64,000 nt of DNA from the NCBI GenBank assembly GCA_013396525.1, contig VWYX01000202.1, positions 310,001 to 374,000 on the forward strand. Direction: 5' to 3'. Source of the stretch: Chaetorhynchus papuensis. Lineage: Eukaryota > Chordata > Aves > Passeriformes > Rhipiduridae. The notes under the pieces were generated by a model that saw only the letters and a list, made by a program, of their open reading frames with translations, was not told the DNA's origin and ran no database searches. Below are positions 63,401-64,000 of this stretch, piece after piece; position 1 is the first letter of the stretch; each line of letters starts with the position of its first letter. The position numbers were made by a program, and so were the translations under genes.

Positions 63401-63967
63401 AGAAGGCAGGATGTTTTACTCCTTGGAAAATGCTTGGTGACTAAATTCACATAGGAATAGTTTCTGATTTTGCATGCAGCTTTGCACAGCAGACAAAGTC
63501 GTTTATGTTCACCTGAAGACCTCAGGTTTTGCTGTTGTATGTAAGGAATTGACTGCTATTTCCTTTAAGTTGGATGGGAGACAAAAACCAAGAGTGACAA
63601 TTCTTTTTGTACTTTATTCTGACTTGTTAACTCTAATTGCTGTGGTTATCAGCTAATGCTGCCAGGATGGAGAAACATAGAATTTCCTTTCTTAAATCCT
63701 TCTCTGCTGGTGGCACAACTCTTCATTTTCTTTTACAGATTTTGGTTGATAGACTGTCGTCAGACACAAGAATCTGTTACTTTTGCTTCCCAAGTGTACA
63801 GAGAAATTATCTGTGTCCCCTACATGGCCAAATTTGTGGTATTTGCCAAGTCTCATGATCCCATTGAAGCACGGTTAAGATGTTTCTGCATGACAGATGA
63901 CAAGGTGGATAAAACCTTAGAACAACAAGAAAACTTTGCTGAAGTTGCCAGAAGCAGGGACGTAGAG
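419..63967 (+). CDS. ANK2: ANK2 (ankyrin-B), internal part of a multi-exon gene
   Basis: The exons listed separately below join into 3354 nt (1118 codons) of open frame without the optional exons. They cover an eight-residue microexon, ankyrin repeats 7-24, the acidic linker, ZU5-N, ZU5-C and the start of UPA. Ankyrin-B is a cytoplasmic adaptor: its repeats bind membrane proteins such as the Na/Ca exchanger, Na/K-ATPase and L1-family adhesion molecules, and the ZU5 module binds beta-spectrin. I chose ANK2 over ANK1 and ANK3 because of ankyrin-B-specific stretches: [59 protein letters not shown] and [15 protein letters not shown]. Ankyrin-G differs at each of these. Both gene ends lie outside the window. 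All donors are GT and all acceptors AG. Confidence 0.97.
443..2270 (+). other. Intron (1.8 kb)
   Basis: Donor GTACCG, acceptor ccctttgcag. No exon or transposon was recognised inside. Open frames on the minus strand near 970-1450 have no recognisable protein. An 11-base inverted repeat (1153-1163 and 1247-1257, each almost self-palindromic) is the only structure seen. Confidence 0.75.
2271..2369 (+). CDS. ANK2: ANK2 exon, ankyrin repeat 7
   Basis: These 99 nt (33 codons, phase 0 to 0) hold one complete ankyrin repeat starting [14 protein letters not shown] and ending VDFTAR. The TPLH hairpin motif and the LLLNRGA second helix are intact. By memory it is identical to human ankyrin-B. Acceptor ttgcag, donor AGG|GTATGG. 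Third positions are mostly G or C, in contrast with the AT-rich intron on either side. Confidence 0.97.
2370..3517 (+). other. Intron (1.1 kb)
   Basis: Donor GTATGG; acceptor ttctttccatggtgtag. Nothing else recognised. Confidence 0.75.
3518..3616 (+). CDS. ANK2: ANK2 exon, ankyrin repeat 8
   Basis: These 99 nt encode [14 protein letters not shown] through IDAKTR, a full 33-residue repeat. Acceptor ggtgtag, donor AGG|GTGAGT (consensus). The DRGGQID segment is the ankyrin-B form; ankyrin-G has RGAKID here. Confidence 0.97.
3617..11433 (+). other. Long intron (7.8 kb) with no recognised exon
   Basis: Donor GTGAGT, acceptor ttttactttag. I read this stretch for ankyrin-like exons and in-frame microexons and found none I could support. 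Open frames of 60-200 codons, such as 4880-5473, have no recognisable domain and look accidental. An AT-rich block at about 6225-6350 is listed separately. Confidence 0.7.
6225..6350. repeat. AT-rich block with short hairpin
   Basis: This is a strongly AT-rich stretch rich in TATTAT and ATAAT runs. It opens with an 8-base perfect inverted repeat (6225-6232 and 6238-6245, 5-base loop). It resembles low-complexity intronic DNA or a matrix-attachment-like region. No function can be shown from the sequence. Confidence 0.5.
11434..11532 (+). CDS. ANK2: ANK2 exon, ankyrin repeat 9
   Basis: These 99 nt encode [20 protein letters not shown] and continue to LLARTK. The [11 protein letters not shown] end is specific to ankyrin-B. 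Acceptor ttttactttag, donor AAG|GTGTGT. Confidence 0.97.
11533..12177 (+). other. Intron (0.6 kb)
   Basis: Donor GTGTGT, acceptor ttctgtcacag. Nothing else recognised. Confidence 0.75.
12178..12375 (+). CDS. ANK2: ANK2 exon, ankyrin repeats 10 and 11
   Basis: This 198-nt exon encodes two whole repeats, [20 protein letters not shown].. and [20 protein letters not shown].., ending NPNARAL. It is twice the usual exon length, with no intron at the repeat border. Other vertebrate ankyrin genes also join these two repeats in one exon. Acceptor gtcacag, donor CTG|GTAAAC. Confidence 0.97.
13170..13640. repeat. Pyrimidine-rich (C/T) tract
   Basis: Almost 500 bases are biased to C and T on the plus strand, including TCCCTCCCTCCC-like runs near 13490-13505 and a C-rich run at 13577-13600. 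It looks like an old, degenerate simple repeat. Open frames through it (13324-13651) are a by-product of low complexity. Confidence 0.5.
14530..14780 (+). mobile_element. CR1 LINE fragment, 3' end (5'-truncated)
   Basis: The segment matches the conserved CR1 3' region. It contains TTAGGGAGAAATTCTTCCCT, then CCCTGGCACAGGGTGGCC, AGAGAAGCTGTGGCTGCCCC, a GGCCAGGTTGGATGGGGCTT stretch, and the end TTCCAACCCAAACC followed by TTCTGTGATTCCATGG. The last part is a worn form of the CR1 terminal repeat. It is on the plus strand, the same sense as ANK2. Only the tail is present, the usual result of incomplete reverse transcription, so it encodes no protein. It is the clearest sign that the genome is a bird's. 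The left edge is approximate. Confidence 0.9.
15187..15285 (+). CDS. ANK2: ANK2 exon, ankyrin repeat 12
   Basis: These 99 nt encode [20 protein letters not shown] and end SIQAITE. The VKYGAS segment is the ankyrin-B form (KHGAS in ankyrin-G). Acceptor tgcacag, donor GAG|GTAGCA. Only 173 nt of intron separate it from the next exon. Confidence 0.97.
15459..15557 (+). CDS. ANK2: ANK2 exon, ankyrin repeat 13
   Basis: These 99 nt encode [20 protein letters not shown] and end SPDVTNI. The [14 protein letters not shown] end is the ankyrin-B form. Acceptor tttcgcag, donor ATT|GTGAGT. Confidence 0.97.
15558..17983 (+). other. Intron (2.4 kb)
   Basis: Donor GTGAGT, acceptor ttgctctcctgcag. AT-rich for most of its length. 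No exon or transposon recognised. Confidence 0.75.
17984..18082 (+). CDS. ANK2: ANK2 exon, ankyrin repeat 14
   Basis: These 99 nt encode [20 protein letters not shown] and end ALVDARAR. Acceptor tctcctgcag, donor AGG|GTAGGT. Only 217 nt of intron follow before the next exon. Confidence 0.97.
18300..18497 (+). CDS. ANK2: ANK2 exon, ankyrin repeats 15 and 16
   Basis: This 198-nt exon encodes two repeats, [20 protein letters not shown].. and [20 protein letters not shown]... The end reads [11 protein letters not shown], where I recall human EAGAAHSLATK, so this repeat carries small conservative changes. It is GC-rich, with most third positions G or C. Acceptor gagttgtag, donor AAG|GTAAGG. Confidence 0.97.
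18498..20281 (+). other. Intron (1.8 kb)
   Basis: Donor GTAAGG, acceptor ttggaatttttcag. AT-rich. Nothing else recognised. Confidence 0.75.
20282..20380 (+). CDS. ANK2: ANK2 exon, ankyrin repeat 17
   Basis: These 99 nt encode [20 protein letters not shown] and end [10 protein letters not shown]. Human ankyrin-B, as I recall it, has RRAAADSAGK, so CP replaces AA in the loop. Acceptor tttttcag, donor AAG|GTACTG. The frame happens to stay open into the intron as far as 20749; that extension is not coding. Confidence 0.97.
20381..20945 (+). other. Intron (0.6 kb) with a C-rich 3' end
   Basis: Donor GTACTG, acceptor ccgccctttcag. The last 200 bases or so are very rich in C on the plus strand (runs of CCC, CCATCCC, CCGCC), in sharp contrast with the other introns. 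Confidence 0.75.
20946..21044 (+). CDS. ANK2: ANK2 exon, ankyrin repeat 18
   Basis: These 99 nt encode [20 protein letters not shown] and end SPHATAK. The exon is GC-rich and sits inside a GC-rich island of a few hundred bases. Acceptor ccctttcag, donor AAG|GTGAGC. The protein sequence is unchanged from the vertebrate consensus despite the high GC. Confidence 0.97.
21045..22401 (+). other. Intron (1.4 kb) with a three-copy tandem repeat
   Basis: Donor GTGAGC, acceptor ctggctggtgtcag. Its first half holds the tandem repeat listed separately. No exon recognised. Confidence 0.75.
21064..21590. repeat. Imperfect tandem repeat, three copies (units about 140-210 bp)
   Basis: Three related blocks each hold a GAGGGGAGC-type run, then a segment with TCACCTCACT or TTCACTGATG, then TTAGCAATG, then ATTCC..GG and GGTGGTGTG-like ends. 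TTAGCAATG falls at 21151, 21363 and 21504. CACAGCTGGAAGTCACCTCA is shared exactly by copies 2 and 3 (offset 141). The repeat starts about 20 bp after a splice donor. It looks like a local minisatellite-like duplication. Confidence 0.8.
22402..22599 (+). CDS. ANK2: ANK2 exon, ankyrin repeats 19 and 20
   Basis: This 198-nt exon encodes [20 protein letters not shown].. and [20 protein letters not shown]... It differs from human at a few surface positions (for example [11 protein letters not shown], where I recall DKGANIHMSTK). Acceptor tggtgtcag, donor AAG|GTAACT. This is the third two-repeat exon in the window. Confidence 0.97.
22600..23583 (+). other. Intron (1.0 kb)
   Basis: Donor GTAACT, acceptor ttccatctccag. 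Nothing else recognised. Confidence 0.75.
23584..23682 (+). CDS. ANK2: ANK2 exon, ankyrin repeat 21
   Basis: These 99 nt encode [20 protein letters not shown] and end NQDAQTK. TSLH instead of TPLH is a feature of ankyrin-B at this repeat. Acceptor atctccag, donor AAG|GTAAAT. The following intron is only 107 nt, the shortest in the window. Confidence 0.97.
23790..23888 (+). CDS. ANK2: ANK2 exon, ankyrin repeat 22
   Basis: These 99 nt encode [20 protein letters not shown] and end NVNAKTK. TPLI instead of TPLH marks the ankyrin-B version of this repeat. Acceptor ctcctgtag, donor AAG|GTAAAG. Confidence 0.97.
23889..26470 (+). other. Intron (2.6 kb)
   Basis: Donor GTAAAG, acceptor gccgtggataacag (a weak pyrimidine tract for this gene). 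Open frames such as 24496-24909 have no recognisable domain. Nothing else recognised. Confidence 0.7.
26471..26569 (+). CDS. ANK2: ANK2 exon, ankyrin repeat 23
   Basis: These 99 nt encode [20 protein letters not shown] and end AKPNAITT. Acceptor ggataacag, donor ACT|GTAAGT. Human ends NATTA as I recall, so the last residues vary. The pyrimidine tract before the exon is interrupted by GCCGTGGA. Confidence 0.97.
26570..28690 (+). other. Intron (2.1 kb)
   Basis: Donor GTAAGT, acceptor ctctctcttcccttcag (strong). It holds an 18-base T run at 26924-26941. No exon recognised. Confidence 0.75.
26924..26941. repeat. Poly-T run (18 T)
   Basis: This is an uninterrupted homopolymer in an intron. Read on the minus strand it is a poly-A run, but no retro-copied sequence was recognised beside it. 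Confidence 0.85.
28691..28789 (+). CDS. ANK2: ANK2 exon, ankyrin repeat 24 (last repeat)
   Basis: These 99 nt encode [20 protein letters not shown] and run on to TEEITTTTT. This is the capping repeat: TALAIA replaces TPLHIA, and the threonine run starts the linker. Acceptor cccttcag, donor ACT|GTGAGT. A 5-kb intron follows. Confidence 0.97.
28790..33757 (+). other. Long intron (5.0 kb)
   Basis: Donor GTGAGT, acceptor gattttgtctttgcag. A 12-base perfect inverted repeat lies at 30697-30747. No ankyrin-like or in-frame cassette exon was recognised. Confidence 0.7.
30697..30747. repeat. 12-base perfect inverted repeat
   Basis: The arms TGCGCTCAGGTT (30697-30708) and AACCTGAGCGCA (30736-30747) are exact reverse complements with a 27-base spacer. 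They are GC-rich in an otherwise AT-rich intron. In RNA they could form a hairpin. Confidence 0.7.
33758..33830 (+). CDS. ANK2: ANK2 exon, linker after the repeats
   Basis: These 73 nt (phase 0 to 1) encode [20 protein letters not shown] then SDEE and the first base of the next codon. This acidic linker joins the repeat domain to the ZU5 module and is highly conserved in ankyrins. Acceptor tctttgcag, donor AAG|GTGAGC. The split codon can be completed by the exon at 40254 (giving G) or by the optional exon at 35184 (giving A). Confidence 0.96.
35184..35264 (+). CDS. ANK2: Candidate ANK2 cassette exon, acidic SDGE-type linker insert
   Basis: After the acceptor tttgtgtgttgtacag, 81 nt (phase 1 to 1) read [20 protein letters not shown] then AVSRSSW, ending at the good donor GGA|GTAAGA. 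A nearer but weaker donor, CGG|GTGCTG, would end the exon at 35240 (57 nt); both lengths keep the frame. Ankyrin-G has an optional acidic segment in the same place with a matching core (LSDGEY), which supports a real, shared exon. It would lengthen the negatively charged linker between the repeats and ZU5. I do not clearly recall this peptide in published ankyrin-B, so expression is inferred. Confidence 0.72.
35611..35670 (+). pseudogene. Decayed duplicate of the 35184 cassette exon
   Basis: GATGAACCTTTTAGTGATGG at 35623-35642 matches GATGAACCCTTCAGTGATGG at 35201-35220 in 18 of 20 bases, and similarity continues for about 20 more bases with a small gap. In the matching frame it reads [11 protein letters not shown] and then a TAA stop. 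The best downstream donor, GCA|GTAAGG, comes after the stop. It appears to be a tandem exon copy about 420 bp downstream that has lost coding ability, or a poison exon. Confidence 0.65.
40254..40398 (+). CDS. ANK2: ANK2 exon, linker before the serine-rich segment
   Basis: These 145 nt (phase 1 to 2) encode [20 protein letters not shown], then [18 protein letters not shown] and [22 protein letters not shown] is specific to ankyrin-B. Acceptor gattcacag, donor CAG|GTATTT. The linker is acidic with many possible phosphorylation sites. Confidence 0.96.
40661..41362 (-). other. Antisense open frame of 233 codons, probably not a gene
   Basis: This is the longest open frame in the window that is not explained by ankyrin exons. 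The product is rich in S, T, N and Y, contains a run of five lysines encoded by a 16-base A run (40941-40956, T on the plus strand), and has no domain I recognise. The sequence upstream of the A run (in antisense order) could be a retro-inserted fragment, but I see no AATAAA signal just before it. I list it because of its length only. Confidence 0.2.
40941..40956. repeat. Poly-T run (16 T)
   Basis: An uninterrupted T run preceded by TTTTTTTAAA. Read on the minus strand it follows ACATTCTCC, as a tail would follow a retro-copied RNA. Confidence 0.85.
42071..42082 (+). CDS. ANK2: Candidate ANK2 12-nt microexon (adds four residues)
   Basis: The 12 bases CATCATGCCCAG sit between a very strong pyrimidine tract (about 42005-42065) ending TTTCATTAG and a strong donor, CAG|GTAGGT. 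The flanking exons are both phase 2, so inclusion keeps the frame and changes RSD-S-LRSF to RSD-SIMP-S-LRSF. A UGC triplet lies 11-13 nt before the exon, as in neuronal microexons controlled by SRRM4. I do not remember this insert in the reference human protein, so it is inferred from splice signals, phase and length. Confidence 0.65.
44620..44722 (+). CDS. ANK2: ANK2 exon, serine-rich linker
   Basis: These 103 nt (phase 2 to 0) encode S then [20 protein letters not shown] and [14 protein letters not shown]. It is rich in S and R and is a likely phosphorylation region just before ZU5. Acceptor cctcccag, donor CAG|GTGAGC. Confidence 0.96.
44723..45328 (+). other. Intron (0.6 kb)
   Basis: Donor GTGAGC, acceptor ttttttttgcttcccgag. 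Nothing else recognised. Confidence 0.75.
45329..45432 (+). CDS. ANK2: ANK2 exon, end of linker entering ZU5-N
   Basis: These 104 nt (phase 0 to 2) encode [20 protein letters not shown] then [22 protein letters not shown] leads directly into the first ZU5 strand. Acceptor cttcccgag (GAG, less usual than CAG), donor AGG|GTGAGT. The final GG is completed either by the exon at 55730 or by the optional exon at 49778. Confidence 0.96.
47443..47470. repeat. 14-bp exact direct duplication
   Basis: ATCTGAGGAGAGAA occurs twice back to back. It is probably a small replication-slippage event. Confidence 0.85.
49778..49813 (+). CDS. ANK2: ANK2 optional 36-nt exon before ZU5-N
   Basis: These 36 nt (phase 2 to 2) lie between attctattacag and the donor CAG|GTGAAC. 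Inclusion gives [23 protein letters not shown]. The long human ANK2 protein, as I recall it, has GRASPCLERDNSSFLVSF at the same point, so SPCL.. DNSS is conserved and the exon is real but alternative. It lengthens the loop at the entry of the spectrin-binding ZU5 domain. Confidence 0.9.
52649..52662. repeat. Short (TG)7 microsatellite
   Basis: Seven TG units followed by CGTG. It lies in the intron, far from any exon. Confidence 0.8.
55730..55954 (+). CDS. ANK2: ANK2 exon, core of ZU5-N (spectrin-binding domain)
   Basis: These 225 nt (phase 2 to 2) encode [20 protein letters not shown], then [20 protein letters not shown], and end [20 protein letters not shown] then FLG. This is the first ZU5 domain, the site in ankyrins that binds beta-spectrin; the DAR motif reported as needed for that binding is intact. 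Acceptor attttgcag, donor TGG|GTAAGG. The exon is very GC-rich with many CpGs, unlike the introns beside it. A potential GC hairpin starts 16 nt after the donor. The next exon in the message is either 57347 (optional) or 58653. Confidence 0.97.
55971..55993 (+). other. Possible GC-rich RNA hairpin just after the ZU5-N donor
   Basis: GGCCCGAAGG and CCTTCGGCC can pair around a GAAA loop, with one bulged C. GAAA is a stable GNRA tetraloop. It begins 16 nt downstream of the donor of an exon that is followed by an optional exon, so an effect on splicing is possible, but this is inference. Confidence 0.45.
57347..57445 (+). CDS. ANK2: ANK2 optional 99-nt exon, duplicate of the ZU5-N end
   Basis: These 99 nt (phase 2 to 2) encode [20 protein letters not shown] then [13 protein letters not shown]. 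The long human ANK2 protein, as I recall it, contains the same segment. It resembles the end of the preceding exon ([20 protein letters not shown] then GAQFLG), sharing the P..EGE.L.SR....GP.G..FLG pattern, so it arose as a partial copy of ZU5-N sequence. Inclusion repeats this strand-loop unit inside the first ZU5 domain. Acceptor tgtactcag, donor TGG|GTAGGA. Confidence 0.93.
57941..58014. repeat. TA/TG-rich alternating stretch
   Basis: Runs of GTAT, TATA and TGTG, degenerate and without a fixed unit. Simple-sequence DNA in an intron. Confidence 0.6.
58653..58807 (+). CDS. ANK2: ANK2 exon, end of ZU5-N
   Basis: These 155 nt (phase 2 to 1) encode G then [40 protein letters not shown] and [11 protein letters not shown]. 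It completes the first ZU5 domain and leads into the second. FAALRGKE and [16 protein letters not shown] are ankyrin-B forms. Acceptor gctgtgccag, donor AAG|GTATCC. Confidence 0.97.
58808..59589 (+). other. Intron (0.8 kb)
   Basis: Donor GTATCC, acceptor ccattccctcttttgcactcag. Nothing else recognised. Confidence 0.75.
59590..59801 (+). CDS. ANK2: ANK2 exon, start of ZU5-C
   Basis: These 212 nt (phase 1 to 0) encode [40 protein letters not shown], then [20 protein letters not shown] and [19 protein letters not shown] is the typical ZU5 opening motif. The second ZU5 domain packs with ZU5-N and UPA into one module. Acceptor tgcactcag, donor CAG|GTACAG. Confidence 0.97.
59802..60642 (+). other. 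Intron (0.8 kb)
   Basis: Donor GTACAG, acceptor ctgttgctttggaaag. Nothing else recognised. Confidence 0.75.
60643..60847 (+). CDS. ANK2: ANK2 exon, middle of ZU5-C
   Basis: These 205 nt (phase 0 to 1) encode [40 protein letters not shown], then [20 protein letters not shown] and LRLLCSIT. A small stretch (GLMNGYGGD) differs from human VMLNGFGGD as I recall it. Acceptor tttggaaag, donor ACAG|GTAGGC. Confidence 0.97.
60848..61514 (+). other. Intron (0.7 kb)
   Basis: Donor GTAGGC, acceptor aacctctatcatttcag. A short TTAA-rich run lies near 61262-61285. Nothing else recognised. Confidence 0.75.
61515..61611 (+). CDS. ANK2: ANK2 exon, end of ZU5-C
   Basis: These 97 nt (phase 1 to 2) encode [20 protein letters not shown] then [12 protein letters not shown] and two bases of an arginine codon. 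[15 protein letters not shown] closes the second ZU5 domain. Acceptor tcatttcag, donor CCAG|GTACTT, a weaker donor than most here. Confidence 0.96.
61612..63738 (+). other. Intron (2.1 kb)
   Basis: Donor GTACTT, acceptor cattttcttttacag (strong). An 8-base inverted repeat CATCTCCT/AGGAGATG lies near 62023-62044. No exon recognised. Confidence 0.75.
63739..63967 (+). CDS. ANK2: ANK2 exon, start of the UPA domain
   Basis: These 229 nt (phase 2 to 0) encode R then [60 protein letters not shown] and [16 protein letters not shown]. This is the start of the UPA domain, which packs on the two ZU5 domains. Acceptor cttttacag, donor GAG|GTACTG, whose position matches the known DVE/VLEGKP exon border. 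The window ends 33 nt into the next intron. Confidence 0.95.
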
Positions 63968-64000
63968 GTACTGTACTGGACTTTTAAGTTTCCTCCATTT

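Noticed and set aside
1..64000. Bacterial operons, CRISPR arrays, insertion sequences, phage, tRNA or rRNA genes
   Set aside because: I looked on both strands and saw none. The content is a spliced vertebrate gene, and most open frames are chance or shadows of exons.

Overview
The window is one piece of an animal nuclear genome, almost certainly from a bird. It lies entirely inside one large plus-strand gene, ANK2 (ankyrin-B). Three things point this way. Short exons with GT..AG borders sit in long AT-rich introns. When spliced, the exons read as vertebrate ankyrin-B with very few substitutions from the human protein as I remember it. The one clear transposon is the 3' end of a CR1 LINE (about 14530-14780), the dominant interspersed repeat of birds. 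I see no bacterial, viral, CRISPR or phage content and no second protein-coding gene. The species cannot be fixed from this sequence alone.

Layout. Positions 1-418 are the end of an intron. A 24-nt microexon (419-442) adds eight residues before ankyrin repeat 7. From 2271 to 28789, fifteen exons encode repeats 7-24, one 33-residue repeat per 99-nt exon, except three 198-nt exons that carry two repeats each. From 33758 to 45432, four short constitutive exons encode the acidic and serine-rich linker after the repeats. From 55730 to 63967, six exons encode the two ZU5 domains and the start of the UPA domain. The gene continues beyond both ends: the start codon, repeats 1-6, the rest of UPA, the death domain and the giant-exon region are outside.

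The 26 constitutive exons add up to 3354 nt (1118 codons), with every splice phase matching and no frameshift or internal stop. Four further exons look optional, and all preserve the frame: 35184-35264 (81 nt, or 57 nt with a nearer donor), 42071-42082 (12 nt), 49778-49813 (36 nt) and 57347-57445 (99 nt). The last two match segments I recall in the long human ANK2 protein. The first two I infer from splice signals and phase. All four lie between the end of the repeats and the end of the first ZU5 domain, so splicing here changes the linker and spectrin-binding module and leaves the repeat solenoid intact.

Function. Ankyrin-B is a cytoplasmic adaptor. Its repeat solenoid holds ion channels, exchangers and cell-adhesion proteins. 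The ZU5-ZU5-UPA module ties these to beta-spectrin under the membrane. Heart, muscle and neurons are the best-known sites. The most interesting features for follow-up are the two little-known optional exons, a decayed second copy of the 35184 exon about 420 bp downstream, and the optional 99-nt exon that duplicates part of the first ZU5 domain. I found nothing that looks like a wholly new biological system.
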